From Bradyrhizobium sp. WSM1743 (lineage in GTDB: Bacteria; Pseudomonadota; Alphaproteobacteria; Rhizobiales; Xanthobacteraceae), in contig NZ_AXAZ01000008.1 of NCBI RefSeq assembly GCF_000473065.1, positions 62,001 through 126,000 on the forward strand: 64,000 nucleotides of DNA, given 5' to 3'. Made by a program: the position numbers and the translations under genes. Positions 40,035 through 50,211 of the stretch are shown one piece after another. A model generated the notes under the pieces. It made no database searches. It saw only the letters and a list, made by a program, of their open reading frames with translations, and was not told the origin of the DNA. Every line of letters begins with the position of its first letter. The stretch's first letter is position 1.

Positions 40035-41012
40035 ATGACCAAGTCGCTGTTTCCCGGATTCGACGGGCTGATGACCCTGTCCCGTCGCGAAGGTGTCGAT
40101 GTCCGTCCGACGCTGCTGCGCGTCCTGACCGACCTTTATGTCCAGACCAGCACCCACAGCGACGACGAGCAGCGGCAGTTCGTCGAGCTCGCCACGCGGC
40201 TGATCGATCAGGTCGACGATGCGACGCGCGCGGCCGTCAAGGCGCGGCTCGCGGTCTATCCGCAGACGCCCGTCGCGATCCTGCAGAAGCTCGGGCTGGT
40301 CGCGACCCAGGAAGGCCGCAGGATTCCATTGGCGCGAGAGATTCCCGCTCCGCCCCGCGCGCCCGCTCCAGCGCGCGTGCCGACCGAGGCCGAGCAGCGC
40401 ATGGCTGCCAACGTGGCGATGCAGCCGAAGGAGGCGGCCGAGATCCACGACATGTTCTTCCGCGCCGGCGCCTCCGAGCGCGCGCTGATCCTGCACAATC
40501 TGGCGCAGACCCCGCTGAAGGCCGCCCCGCGCATTCCGACCGCGCGCGCCAAGCGCGCGATCCAGATCCTGGAGATGGCGGCGATCGCAGGTGACGTCGA
40601 GAACTTCACCTTCGAGCTCGGCGACAGCCTGATCCTGCCCTCCCGCGTCGCAGCCCAGATCGTCGACGATGCCGGCGGCGAGGCGCTCGCGGTCGCCGCG
40701 CGCGCGCTCGACATGCCGAGCCCGGTGTTCCAGCGCATCCTGCTGTTCTTCAAGCCGGAGATCGGCACCTCCGTGAACGCCGTGTACCGGCTGTCGCGGC
40801 TCTATGACCGCCTCGCCGAACGCTCGGCGCTGGTGATGCTGGCGGCCTGGCGCGGCTCGACGCTCGCAGTGACGCGGGCAAAGTATCAACCGTCGCTGCA
40901 CGATGGCGAACGCCAGCGCGCGCGTGCCGGCGCAGGCCAGACGCGGCCGGGCGTGCAGCCGGGCTCCGCGCCTGCGGTGCGGAAGGGCACCGGCGGATCA
41001 TCCGATCGCTGA
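40035..41012 (+). CDS. DUF2336 domain protein
   Basis: 325-aa helical cytosolic protein of the alphaproteobacterial DUF2336 family: GLMTLSRREGVDVRPTLLRVLTDLYVQTS, DEQRQFVELATRLIDQVD at the N-terminus, then HEAT-like helices and LDMPSPVFQRILLFFKPEIG. The C-terminal 45 residues are basic and Gly/Pro-rich. Function unknown. ATG 40035 is preferred to the TTG at 40020. The upstream perfect CtrA box suggests cell-cycle control. Confidence 0.85.
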   Translation: MTKSLFPGFDGLMTLSRREGVDVRPTLLRVLTDLYVQTSTHSDDEQRQFVELATRLIDQVDDATRAAVKARLAVYPQTPVAILQKLGLVATQEGRRIPLAREIPAPPRAPAPARVPTEAEQRMAANVAMQPKEAAEIHDMFFRAGASERALILHNLAQTPLKAAPRIPTARAKRAIQILEMAAIAGDVENFTFELGDSLILPSRVAAQIVDDAGGEALAVAARALDMPSPVFQRILLFFKPEIGTSVNAVYRLSRLYDRLAERSALVMLAAWRGSTLAVTRAKYQPSLHDGERQRARAGAGQTRPGVQPGSAPAVRKGTGGSSDR

Positions 41013-41072
41013 TTGCTCACGCCGCTGACAGGCGGCGACGCCGAGTGCTGGGCGCACAACGAGCTCCAACCT

Positions 41073-41152
41073 CGTCATTGCGAGCGCAGCGAAGCAATCC
41101 AGAGTCCCTCCGCGGAAAGATTCTGGATTGCTTCGCTGCGCTCGCAATGACG
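41073..41152. repeat. Family B intergenic repeat: 31-bp perfect inverted repeat
   Basis: Arms at 41073-41103 and 41122-41152 are perfect reverse complements over 31 bases with an 18-base spacer. The outer end reads CGTCATTGCGAGCGCAGCG. This is the widespread CGTCATTGCGAGCG-type palindrome of Bradyrhizobium and other bacteria. It lies between the ends of convergent genes, where it can also stop transcription from both sides. Confidence 0.92.
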
Positions 41153-41164
41153 GTGGGCCGATAG

Positions 41165-41509
41165 CTAGGTCTTCGCCAATTCCAGAAAATGCCGGCCCGC
41201 GCGATCCTCGGTCTCGACGATCCACGCGTCCGGATCGAAGCGGATTTCCTTGGTCAACCGCTCCTCGATCGTGTGCTCCGGCAGAGGCTGTGGCGCGACC
41301 GGCATGAACAAGCGATCGACGGGGCGGCCGTCGTCATAGACGGTCTGCGGCGCCGGCGCATACAGCATCGCATTGCCGTCGAGCAACGACACCTTCACGA
41401 ACACCGCGCCCGCCTCCTCGGCACCGCGGCGCCGCACGGCGCCGAACACGCCCTCGGTCTGGCAGCGGCGCAAGTAAGCCGCCACCCATATGTTGGATTT
41501 CAAACGCAT
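41165..41509 (-). CDS. DUF1491 family protein
   Basis: 114-aa protein of the alphaproteobacterial DUF1491 family. It begins RLKSNIWVAAYLRRC, has GAVFVKVSLLDGNAMLYAP in the centre and ends with FDPDAWIVETEDRAGRHFL. No function is known. It lies 57 bases downstream of the PG-binding gene on the same strand and ends beside the Family B palindrome. Confidence 0.88.
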   Translation of the reverse strand: MRLKSNIWVAAYLRRCQTEGVFGAVRRRGAEEAGAVFVKVSLLDGNAMLYAPAPQTVYDDGRPVDRLFMPVAPQPLPEHTIEERLTKEIRFDPDAWIVETEDRAGRHFLELAKT

Positions 41510-41566
41510 GAATCGGACGATAGGCCAGCACTGCGATCAGCACCAGCCTCCGTGCAAGCGCCAAAA

Positions 41567-42263
41567 CTATTCGACGGGATGGCCGATCGCGGCGGCGAGC
41601 TCGCGCAGCAGGCGGTCGGAGACCTGGCCGGTGACCTGCATCTTGTGCTCACGCTCGAATTTCTGGATCGCGGACTGGGTCTCGCCGCTCATGGCGCCCG
41701 TGATCTTCAAATTGCCGTAGCCATATTCGGACAGCGCGCGCTGCACGCCGGCGATACGCCGCGCGGCCGGGCTCTGCTGCGCAGGAATCGGTGCCGGCGG
41801 ACGGATCGCGGACGGCGGCGTCGAGGTCGTCGCCTTGACCAGATTGGTCATCGGATCGCTCGAGCGCGTCGAGGCGGTCGCCTCGACGGGCTTTTCGGGC
41901 GCCTTCTCGGCGGCACGCTCGGCAGGTTTGGGCTCGACGCGAAACTCCGTCGCCCTCGGCTCGAGCGGCGAGGTATCGGCGCCGACGGGGCGCGGACGCG
42001 GCATGGGATTCGACAGCGGCACGGACGACGGCGCGGGAAGATTGATCACGGTGCCGAACATCGGCGCGGGGTGCCGGCCGGTCTGGAGGAACAGCGCATT
42101 GGCAACGATCGCAGCGATCGCGGCGACGGCGACGAGGCCGGCCAGCGTATCCTTGGGGCTGTGCAGCAGCACGCGCATCACGAGATTGCGCTCGGTCTCG
42201 ACGTCGATGACCGCGGTTTTGGCACCACGGCGGCGCGGAGCGGCTTCGTCCTTGGCAGACTTC

Positions 42264-42271
<8 letters not shown>
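41567..42271 (-). CDS. Membrane-anchored peptidoglycan-binding protein
   Basis: 234-aa protein: Lys/Arg-rich cytosolic start (PKKSAKDEAAPRRRGAK), one transmembrane helix near residues 43-62 (LAGLVAVAAIAAIVANALFL), a long Pro/Ala/Thr-rich periplasmic linker, and a C-terminal PG_binding_1 domain (RIAGVQRALSEYGYGNLKITG, TQSAIQKFEREHKMQVTGQ). It would fix itself to the cell wall from the inner membrane. The start is GTG 42271, which overlaps the end of the kinase gene by 8 bases, so it is probably co-transcribed with it. Confidence 0.88.
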
Positions 42272-44147
<1,876 letters not shown>

Positions 44148-44168
44148 GGGTCTCGCGCTTCGGCTCAA

Positions 44169-44559
44169 TCGTCTTGAGAAGACGCGCCGGAACGCCTCCT
44201 TGTCGTTGAGCCACCGTGTCAGAGCGACCTTAAACGAGTGCTAAGGCGGCGCCGCGCGCGGCCGGACACCGCGTTATCGCGGAGCTTTTTAGACGATTTG
44301 ACGACGTCTTCGCTGCGGATGGTGAACACAGGGTTTCATCGTCGTCCGCATGGTTTCGAATTGGTGGATGCGGGGCGGCCAGCAAAATCACGGGCGCCGG
44401 GCGTCAATCGAAAATTTACTGGAACGTCGCTTCCAAAGAATCTTGGGTCAATTTTCCGCGAATTAAGCTCAAGGCAATCACTTGCGATTTATCGAGGGTT
44501 GCTAGGTCCGACATCCGCGGAGATCGCCGCGGGCGGACTCTAACGGACAGGTCGGTAAG
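44169..44559. other. 391-bp divergent intergenic region with a CtrA-like box and a hairpin plus T-run
   Basis: No protein gene is supported. A near-consensus CtrA box is at 44230-44244. A short hairpin CCGCG-TTAT-CGCGG (44269-44282) followed by AGCTTTTT (to 44290) resembles a weak intrinsic terminator on the plus strand, although no known plus-strand gene precedes it. The base composition from 44300 to 44530 is less GC-rich than the genes around it. Confidence 0.5.
44230..44244. promoter_or_regulatory. Near-consensus CtrA box upstream of the histidine kinase
   Basis: TTAA-ACGAGTG-CTAA matches seven of eight positions of the CtrA site and is flanked by CC and GG as a longer palindrome-like element. 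It is 83 bases upstream of GTG 44147. Confidence 0.45.
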
Positions 44560-44994
44560 ATGCGCTTTCTGCTTCGCATCACATTCTGGCTCGGGCTGGT
44601 GCTGGTGCTCCTGCCGCGGGACAAGACGCCCGAATCGGAGAAGCTGCCGCAGATCGGCGCCGCCGACGCGGTGCAGGCTGCGACCGCGGCCGTCTCCGAC
44701 ATGACCCAGTTCTGCAAGCGCCAGCCGGCGGCCTGCGAGGTCGGTGGACAGGCCGCGACCATCATCGGCCAGCGCGCCCAGGAGGGTGCGAAGAAGCTCT
44801 ACCAGATCATCAACGACAAGAAAGAGCAGATCACCAACGACAAGAACGAGAAGACCGACAAGAAGGCGCCCGACCATACCGGCTCGATCGCGATGGCCGG
44901 CGAAGGCGATGCTGCTGCGAGCGAGGCGCCGCGCGATACCCTGACCCAGGACGACCTTGCGCTGGAATGGCGCGGTCCTCAGGCAGCGAATTAG
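44560..44994 (+). CDS. DUF5330 family protein
   Basis: 144-aa protein with an N-terminal hydrophobic anchor (MRFLLRITFWLGLVLVLLPRD), the conserved core AADAVQAATAAVSDMTQFCKRQP, then a Lys/Asp/Glu-rich segment and an acidic C-terminus. This resembles the alphaproteobacterial DUF5330 family, function unknown. It is followed 66 bases later by a SufE gene on the same strand. Confidence 0.82.
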   Translation: MRFLLRITFWLGLVLVLLPRDKTPESEKLPQIGAADAVQAATAAVSDMTQFCKRQPAACEVGGQAATIIGQRAQEGAKKLYQIINDKKEQITNDKNEKTDKKAPDHTGSIAMAGEGDAAASEAPRDTLTQDDLALEWRGPQAAN

Positions 44995-45060
44995 CGCCAA
45001 CCCTATCGATTTCACGGCTTCGCGTTCCTATATTGGCCTTAACGGGAACGATGGGCCAAG

Positions 45061-45489
45061 ATGACGACGATCGACGAAATCAGGGACAATTTCGAGCTTC
45101 TGGACGAGTGGGATGACCGCTACCGGTATGTCATCGAGCTCGGCCGTACCCTGGAACCGTTGCCGGAGGCGGAACACTCCGCCGCCAACAAGGTGCAGGG
45201 CTGCGTCAGCCAGGTCTGGCTCCAGAAGCTGGTCGACCGCAGCAATGGCGAACCGATCCTGAAATATCGCGGCGACAGCGACGCCCATATCGTGCGCGGC
45301 CTGGTTGCGATCGTGCTGTCGCTCTATTCGGGCCGCACGCCTCGGGAGATCCTCGATACCGACGCGATCGCCGTGTTCAACGAGTTCGGCTTTCGCGATC
45401 ACCTGACGCCGCAGCGCTCCAACGGCCTGCGCTCGATGGTCGAGCGCATCAAGACCGACGCGAAAGAGGCGCTCGCGGAGGCGACCTAG
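45061..45489 (+). CDS. sufE: SufE-family sulfur acceptor
   Basis: 142-aa SufE: DEWDDRYRYVIELGRTLEPLP, then HSAANKVQGCVSQVWLQ with the acceptor Cys (about residue 50), IVRGLVAIVLSLYSGRTPREI. It takes persulfide sulfur from a SufS-type cysteine desulfurase for Fe-S cluster assembly in the cytosol. The suf operon itself is not in the window; a lone sufE copy is common in this group. Confidence 0.93.
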   Translation: MTTIDEIRDNFELLDEWDDRYRYVIELGRTLEPLPEAEHSAANKVQGCVSQVWLQKLVDRSNGEPILKYRGDSDAHIVRGLVAIVLSLYSGRTPREILDTDAIAVFNEFGFRDHLTPQRSNGLRSMVERIKTDAKEALAEAT

Positions 45490-45492
45490 CGA

Positions 45493-45592
45493 CCCTCATG
45501 GTGAGGAGGGCGAAGCGCGTCTCGAACCATGAAGGCCCGGATGTGCGGCCATCCTTCGAGACGCCCGCTTCGCGGGCTCCTCAGGACGAGGG
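45493..45592. repeat. Family A intergenic palindromes, copies 3 and 4
   Basis: Two elements in opposite orientation. 45493-45537 reads CCCTCATGGTGAGGAGG...GTCTCGAACCATGAAGG; 45547-45592 reads GGCCATCCTTCGAGACGCCC...CTCCTCAGGACGAGGG. The pairing of two inverted copies repeats the arrangement seen at 10128-10264. They lie between the convergent sufE and mucR genes. Confidence 0.85.
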
Positions 45593-45619
45593 CGGGACGA
45601 GCTGAATGCTGGAACGACG

Positions 45620-46036
45620 TTACTTCCGCTTCCGCTGCTGCTGCCCCAAGCCCATCTGCTTGGCCAGCTGCGAGCGTGCCACCGCATAGTTCGGGGCGAC
45701 CATGGGATAGTCGGCCGGCAAGCCCCACTTCTCGCGGTATTGCTCCGGCGTCATGTTATACTGCGTGCGCAGATGGCGCTTCAGCGACTTGAAGCGCTTG
45801 CCGTCTTCCAGACAGACCAGATAATCGGGCGCGATCGACTTCTTCAGCGAGACGGCCGGCTTGGCCGGCTCCAGCGGTGTGGTCTCGGTGCGGCCTGACG
45901 AGACCCGCACCAAGGCGCCATGCACCTGGCTGATCAGGTTCGGAATCTCAGTCGCCGGCGTCGGATTGTTGCTGAGATAGGCCGACACGATGCTCGCCGT
46001 CAGCTCGATGAAATTCTTCGCCCCCGCATCCGACAT
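45620..46036 (-). CDS. MucR/Ros-family transcriptional regulator with a degenerate zinc site
   Basis: 138-aa regulator: N-terminal helical half (NFIELTASIVSAYLSNNPTP, IPNLISQVHGAL), then the Ros/MucR DNA-binding domain with LKRHLRTQYNMTPEQYREKW and GLPADYPMVAPNYA. In the classical Cys2His2 finger the ligands are C-x2-C-x9-H-x4-H. Here the second Cys is Asp (VCLEDGKRF) and the last His position is Tyr (RTQY), so two of four zinc ligands are absent. Some Mesorhizobium Ros/MucR proteins fold without zinc, so it may still bind AT-rich DNA. Regulates surface polysaccharides and motility genes in related species. Confidence 0.9.
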   Translation of the reverse strand: MSDAGAKNFIELTASIVSAYLSNNPTPATEIPNLISQVHGALVRVSSGRTETTPLEPAKPAVSLKKSIAPDYLVCLEDGKRFKSLKRHLRTQYNMTPEQYREKWGLPADYPMVAPNYAVARSQLAKQMGLGQQQRKRK

Positions 46037-46183
46037 GCGCCCGTACCTTCTCCAGCTCGCGCTTCACGGGATTGACGACGCCAAAGTATTCCGTGTCAAG
46101 AATACATTCGGCGAAAATACGACGACTGACGACGACGCGCTGATTACTGGTGAAGGGCGCCGCTTTACTTACACGTGGCGGCC

Positions 46184-47038
46184 TCAACCGCGCTGGTCGA
46201 GATGGGCGCGGAGCTCGTCGATCGAGGCAAAGCGCATCATGCCTTCCGGCATCTGCGCCTCGATCGAGCCGTCGGAATAGAGCGAATAGGCCATGCCGTC
46301 GACGACGCCGGATTTGAGCACGGTCACGGGTGCCGGCTCGACAGATGGCGGCGGTTCGGGTGCTGGCGGTGCCTCCGTAAAGGTCGATGGGGAACGCGGC
46401 GGCGGACGGCGCGGGACGGCCGGCGGCTCCGGCGGGCGCGTACGGTCCGGCTTCGGCCAGGCAACGTCAAAGCTCGCGGGCGGAAGCTCCGGAGCCTCAC
46501 TGGGCCCCGCAGGCGGCTGCGGCGGCGCACCTTCGGTGGCCTTCCCCTCCGCGCGCTCGCGCTCCTTGCGCGAGGTCGAGGCGAACAGCAGGTTGCGCCG
46601 GCGCGGCGCTTCCGAAGCGGCGGGCGGCGTCGGAACTTCCGGCTCTTGTGCTCCCTCGGCGCGCGGACGCTCGCGCGCCGCAGCTTCGCTCTGCCACGGT
46701 GGCGGACCTGCGGACGGCGGCGGCGCCGGCTCGATCCTCGCGGCCGCAGTGGGCACCGGCTCGGGCGCGAGCGCACCAGGCACGGCGAGGCCCGGCAGCA
46801 CGGGCCTGACCCGAACCTCGGACGGCGCGACCACAGCGGCCAGCCGGCGAGCGATGCTCTTGAGCTCAAGCAGCACCAGATGCAGGCCGACCAGTAACAT
46901 TCCGGAGCAGACGCCAATGGTGCCGGAGATTATGAGAGTTCCACCGAGGCTGAATTCCCTGATCGTCAGGCCGAAAATGATCGCAAGGAGACCCGCCAGG
47001 ACGGCGCAAATCCCCACGATCAACAATGCCAAATTCAT
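46184..47038 (-). CDS. Membrane protein with two N-terminal helices and a Pro-rich linker, unrecognised
   Basis: 284-aa protein. Two hydrophobic helices (LALLIVGICAVLAGLLAIIFG and LGGTLIISGTIGVCSGMLLVG) precede ~150 residues rich in Pro, Ala, Arg and Glu with no fixed structure expected. A short conserved C-terminal module (VVDGMAYSLYSDGSIEAQMPEGMMRFASI, trimmed) closes it. The end module looks like a small globular cytosolic domain. I do not recognise the family; its neighbours do not suggest a role. Confidence 0.8.
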   Translation of the reverse strand: MNLALLIVGICAVLAGLLAIIFGLTIREFSLGGTLIISGTIGVCSGMLLVGLHLVLLELKSIARRLAAVVAPSEVRVRPVLPGLAVPGALAPEPVPTAAARIEPAPPPSAGPPPWQSEAAARERPRAEGAQEPEVPTPPAASEAPRRRNLLFASTSRKERERAEGKATEGAPPQPPAGPSEAPELPPASFDVAWPKPDRTRPPEPPAVPRRPPPRSPSTFTEAPPAPEPPPSVEPAPVTVLKSGVVDGMAYSLYSDGSIEAQMPEGMMRFASIDELRAHLDQRG

Positions 47039-47350
47039 CGAACCACCCCCGGCCGCGCATCCGTACGCGACAACCGCTACGCCACGATACCGTCATACGA
47101 TGTTCCACGCCAACGGCCAATTCTAGGCAGTGTTCCTAAAGGGAAGGAAATCAGGGACTTATTCACATTCCCTTCAGCTCCGGCTGGCTACTGCTAAAGC
47201 TGCTCTCAAGTAACCGGAATTGCTGCGTCGCATCAGGAATTTAGCCATAATGCCCAATTACTTGGTAATGGAACTGCGCTATACGGAGTCCGGGGAGCAG
47301 GCCCGCGCGCACCAGCAGGGCCAAGAGGGGATTCCGGGGCACCGATAGCC
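47039..47350. other. 312-bp divergent intergenic region, no supported gene
   Basis: This lies between the Pro-rich membrane protein and the GT39-like gene. It is AT-richer than surrounding DNA (for example 47130-47270) and should contain both promoters. A small palindrome ATTAC-TTG-GTAAT (47257-47269) is about 80 bases before the plus-strand start. No -35/-10 pair convinced me. Confidence 0.45.
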
Positions 47351-49000
47351 ATGACATCCATCACGACTTCGGCGATCGACACGCCCCTACGGCGCTCGGT
47401 CGAACGGACTTGCGACGATCTCGCCATGCTGGTGCTGGCCGCGGTCGCCGTCATTGCTGGCTTGACGTTCCGCGACTACGGGCTCGGCTGGGACGACTAC
47501 ACCCACGCGGAATACGCCGACCTGCTGCTGCGCATGTTCGGTTCCGGCTTCAGGGACACCGCGGCGCTCTCCTTCGCCAACCTCTACATGTATGGCGGCG
47601 GCTTCGACATGGTCGCGGCCCTGCTCCACAAGGTCATTCCGCTCGAGCTGTTCGAGACGCGCCGTCTGGTCGGCGCCATCGTCGGCGTGATCGGACTCGC
47701 CGTGACCTGGCGGCTCGGCCGCCGCGTCGGCGGACCGCTCGCAGGCCTCGCCGCGCTGCTCCTGCTCGCACTCTGCCCGATCTTCTACGGCCACATGTTC
47801 ATGAACCCGAAGGATGCGCCCTTCGCGGTGGCCATGATCATCCTGATGCTCGGCCTCGTCCGGCTCGCCGAGGAATATCCGCAGCCGTCGCCGCGCACGA
47901 TCCTCATCGTCGGCCTGGGCGCCGGCCTTTCGCTGGGCTGCCGCGTTCTCGGCGGGCTCGCACTGGTCTACGCCATGCTCGGTTTCATGCCGCTGTTCCT
48001 GGAGGAATTGCGCATCGAAGGGTTGCGCGAGTCGGTCCGCCGCTTCGCCCATGTCGTCTATGTGCTGCTGCCCGGCCTCGTGCTCGGCTACCTCGTGATG
48101 GGCCTGATCTGGCCGTGGTCGATCATGGAGCCCGGCAATCCCTTCGAGGCGCTGACCTACTTCTCGCATTTCTTCGAGAAGCCGTGGAAGGAGATGTTCG
48201 ACGGCGCGATCGTGTCGGTGCCCGACATGCCCTGGTCCTATCTGCCGACGCTGTTCGCGCTCCAGCTGCCCGAGGTGATGCTGGTGCTGATGGCCGGTGC
48301 CGTGTTCAGCACGTTCGCCATGCTGCCGCGACGCGAGGTTCCGGCGCGCCGCAAGACCATTCTCTTGATGCTGACGCTGGCTGCGACCCTGCCGCTCGCG
48401 ATCGCGATGGTGAAGCGCCCGGCGCTCTACAACGGCATCCGCCATTTCGTCTTCGTGATCCCGCCGATGGCGGTGCTCGGCGGCGTCGCTTTCGCCTGGA
48501 CCATGGAGCGCCTGCGCGCCAATCATCGGACCTGGCAGCCGGTCGTGCTCGCCACCTTCTGCTTTGGCCTTGCGCTGTCGCTCGCCGAGATGATCCGGCT
48601 GCACCCCTATCAGTACACGCACTTCAATCACATCGCGGGCACCGTGCGCGGCGCCGACGACCGCTTCATGCTGGACTATTGGGGTCTCGCGCTGAAGCAG
48701 GCCTCCGACGAATTGCGCGAGCAGCTGATCGAGCGCCAGGAAGTGCCGCCAACCAATCGCAAATGGAAAGTCGCGGTCTGCGGTCCGCAGCGCCCGGCCC
48801 AGGTCGCGCTCGGCCCTGACTTCACCATCGGCTGGGATTCCAATGCGGCCGATTTCGCCATGACGCTCGGCGAGTTCTACTGCAAGGGGCTTACCGCGCC
48901 CGTCATGGTCGAGATCAAGCGCGACGACGTGGTGTTTGCCCGCGTCTACGACATCCGCGGCCGCAGCATTTCCAGCCTGCTCTCGATCCCGGCGCCGTAA
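47351..49000 (+). CDS. Membrane glycosyltransferase-like protein (GT39/ArnT superfamily)
   Basis: 549-aa protein with about ten or more membrane helices. After the first helix comes a periplasmic loop with GWDDYTHAEYADLLLR, the Asp-Asp position that is catalytic in GT-C fold enzymes of the PMT/ArnT type. Later landmarks are HMFMNPKDAPFAVAM and RPALYNGIRHFVFVIPPM. GT-C enzymes transfer sugars or lipids from polyprenyl phosphate donors on the periplasmic face. Acceptor unknown. A Family C palindrome follows the stop. Confidence 0.78.
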   Translation: MTSITTSAIDTPLRRSVERTCDDLAMLVLAAVAVIAGLTFRDYGLGWDDYTHAEYADLLLRMFGSGFRDTAALSFANLYMYGGGFDMVAALLHKVIPLELFETRRLVGAIVGVIGLAVTWRLGRRVGGPLAGLAALLLLALCPIFYGHMFMNPKDAPFAVAMIILMLGLVRLAEEYPQPSPRTILIVGLGAGLSLGCRVLGGLALVYAMLGFMPLFLEELRIEGLRESVRRFAHVVYVLLPGLVLGYLVMGLIWPWSIMEPGNPFEALTYFSHFFEKPWKEMFDGAIVSVPDMPWSYLPTLFALQLPEVMLVLMAGAVFSTFAMLPRREVPARRKTILLMLTLAATLPLAIAMVKRPALYNGIRHFVFVIPPMAVLGGVAFAWTMERLRANHRTWQPVVLATFCFGLALSLAEMIRLHPYQYTHFNHIAGTVRGADDRFMLDYWGLALKQASDELREQLIERQEVPPTNRKWKVAVCGPQRPAQVALGPDFTIGWDSNAADFAMTLGEFYCKGLTAPVMVEIKRDDVVFARVYDIRGRSISSLLSIPAP

Positions 49001-49013
49001 TAATTTTCTCTCG

Positions 49014-49115
49014 ACCGTAGCCCGGATGGAGCGCAAGCGTAACCGGGACCGGTCGTCCCGCATTGCGCCTCCGCCTCCGCTCTTCGAGCTACGGTGGAAG
49101 CTCCATGCGGGCTAC
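49014..49115. repeat. Family C intergenic inverted repeat (GTAGCCCGGATGGAGC type)
   Basis: GTAGCCCGGATGGAGC near 49017 is mirrored by GCTCCATGCGGGCTAC near 49099-49114, with a second imperfect internal pairing (GAGCGCAAGCG / CGCATTGCGC). This is another dispersed palindrome type of the genus. It sits between the GT39-like gene and the aldolase. Confidence 0.8.
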
Positions 49116-49205
49116 GCGCGACAGCCACGCTCTTCGTGCCTTGCCCCCAGTCCCGCCCAAGACTACGCTCCCTCCCCGCAACAACGATGTTCGGAGAGAA
49201 TTGCC

Positions 49206-49985
49206 ATGTCACCAGCGGAAGCGCGCCTGAAGGAAGTGCCGTCGAACATGACGGAGGCGGAGTGGCAGCAACGGGTCAACCTCGCCGCCTGCTATCGCCT
49301 GGTCGCGCTGTACGGCTGGGACGATCTGGTCGACACCCACATCTCCGCGCGCGTGCCCGGTCCCGACCATCACTTCCTCATCAATCCTTACGGGCTGATG
49401 TTCGAGGAAATCACGGCCTCCAGCCTCGTCAAGGTCGACCTGCACGGCAACCAGCTGTCCGAGAGCGAATACAGCATCAACCCGGCCGGCTTCACCATCC
49501 ATTCGGCGATCCACGAGGTGCGCGAGGACGCGATCTGCGTGCTGCATCTCCACACGCTCGACGGCACTGCGGTGTCGAGCAGCGCGGAAGGCCTGTTGCC
49601 GCTGAACCAGACCGCCCAGCTCGTCACCCACGACCTCGCCTATCACGACTATGAAGGCATTGCGCTCGACCACGACGAACGGCCGCGGCTGCAGAAGGAT
49701 CTGGGCGACCACAACCACATGCTCCTGCGCAACCACGGCACGCTGACGGTCGGCCGCTCGGTCGCCTCCGCCTTCGAGCGCATGTATCATCTCGAACGCG
49801 CCTGCTCGATGCAGGTGCGCACGCGCGCGCTGGGCACGCCAGTCTATCCTGTCGAGGAGATCGCGATCGAGAAGAACACCGAGCTCTTGTCCAACCGCGA
49901 CCGCGCCGAGCTGCGCGCCACCAACCTCGTGTGGCCGCCCTTGCTGCGCAAGCTCGACCGCGAGCTTCCGGGCTACCGGTCTTGA
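49206..49985 (+). CDS. Class II aldolase/adducin family protein
   Basis: 259-aa protein with the metal-binding class II aldolase fold: DDLVDTHISARVPGPDHHFLINPYG near the N-terminus (split here from its continuation), CVLHLHTLDGTAVSS with the HxH zinc pair, and NHMLLRNHGTLTVGRS with the third His. No aldolase-specific extension is visible, so the reaction (aldol cleavage or decarboxylation) and substrate are unclear. ATG 49206 is chosen; the frame upstream to 48936 is inside the repeat. An intrinsic terminator follows. Confidence 0.88.
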   Translation: MSPAEARLKEVPSNMTEAEWQQRVNLAACYRLVALYGWDDLVDTHISARVPGPDHHFLINPYGLMFEEITASSLVKVDLHGNQLSESEYSINPAGFTIHSAIHEVREDAICVLHLHTLDGTAVSSSAEGLLPLNQTAQLVTHDLAYHDYEGIALDHDERPRLQKDLGDHNHMLLRNHGTLTVGRSVASAFERMYHLERACSMQVRTRALGTPVYPVEEIAIEKNTELLSNRDRAELRATNLVWPPLLRKLDRELPGYRS

Positions 49986-50005
49986 GATTTTCGCGATTTC
50001 GTGTA

Positions 50006-50025
50006 AGGTAGTTCTCGAACTACCT
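50006..50025. repeat. Palindrome AGGTAGTTC-TC-GAACTACCT after the aldolase stop
   Basis: Nine-base perfect arms with a two-base centre, 20 bases after the aldolase stop and 18 bases before the terminator stem. The spacing between arms is too small for a normal RNA hairpin loop, so it is more like a protein-binding palindrome or part of a larger 3'-end structure. Confidence 0.7.
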
Positions 50026-50043
50026 CTGCACGTTTTGGAATGG

Positions 50044-50072
50044 AACGCCGCCCAATCCCGGGCGGCGTTTTT
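50044..50072 (+). terminator. Intrinsic terminator of the class II aldolase gene
   Basis: Perfect 10-bp stem AACGCCGCCC / GGGCGGCGTT with a 6-base loop (AATCCC), followed by TTT and GTTTG. It is the clearest rho-independent terminator in the window. Confidence 0.9.
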
Positions 50073-50089
50073 GTTTGTTCGTCACGTCC

Positions 50090-50201
50090 GTCATTCCGGG
50101 GCGCGCGAAGCGCGAACTCTGGTGCGCAATTGCGCACCTGAGAATCTCGCGCAACAATCTCCAGATTCCGGGTTCGCCTCTTCCAGGCGCCCCGGAATGA
50201 C
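50090..50201. repeat. Family D intergenic inverted repeat (GTCATTCCGGGGCGC type)
   Basis: Perfect 15-bp ends GTCATTCCGGGGCGC (50090-50104) and GCGCCCCGGAATGAC (50187-50201), with an inner palindrome around GGTGCGCAATTGCGCACC. It lies between the aldolase terminator and the end of the convergent M20 peptidase gene. Confidence 0.88.
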
Positions 50202-50211
50202 CGCTGCGCGG

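Noticed and set aside
47387..49063. 558-codon minus-strand frame opposite the GT39-like gene
   Set aside because: Antisense shadow with Glu/His/Arg-rich composition and no motif.
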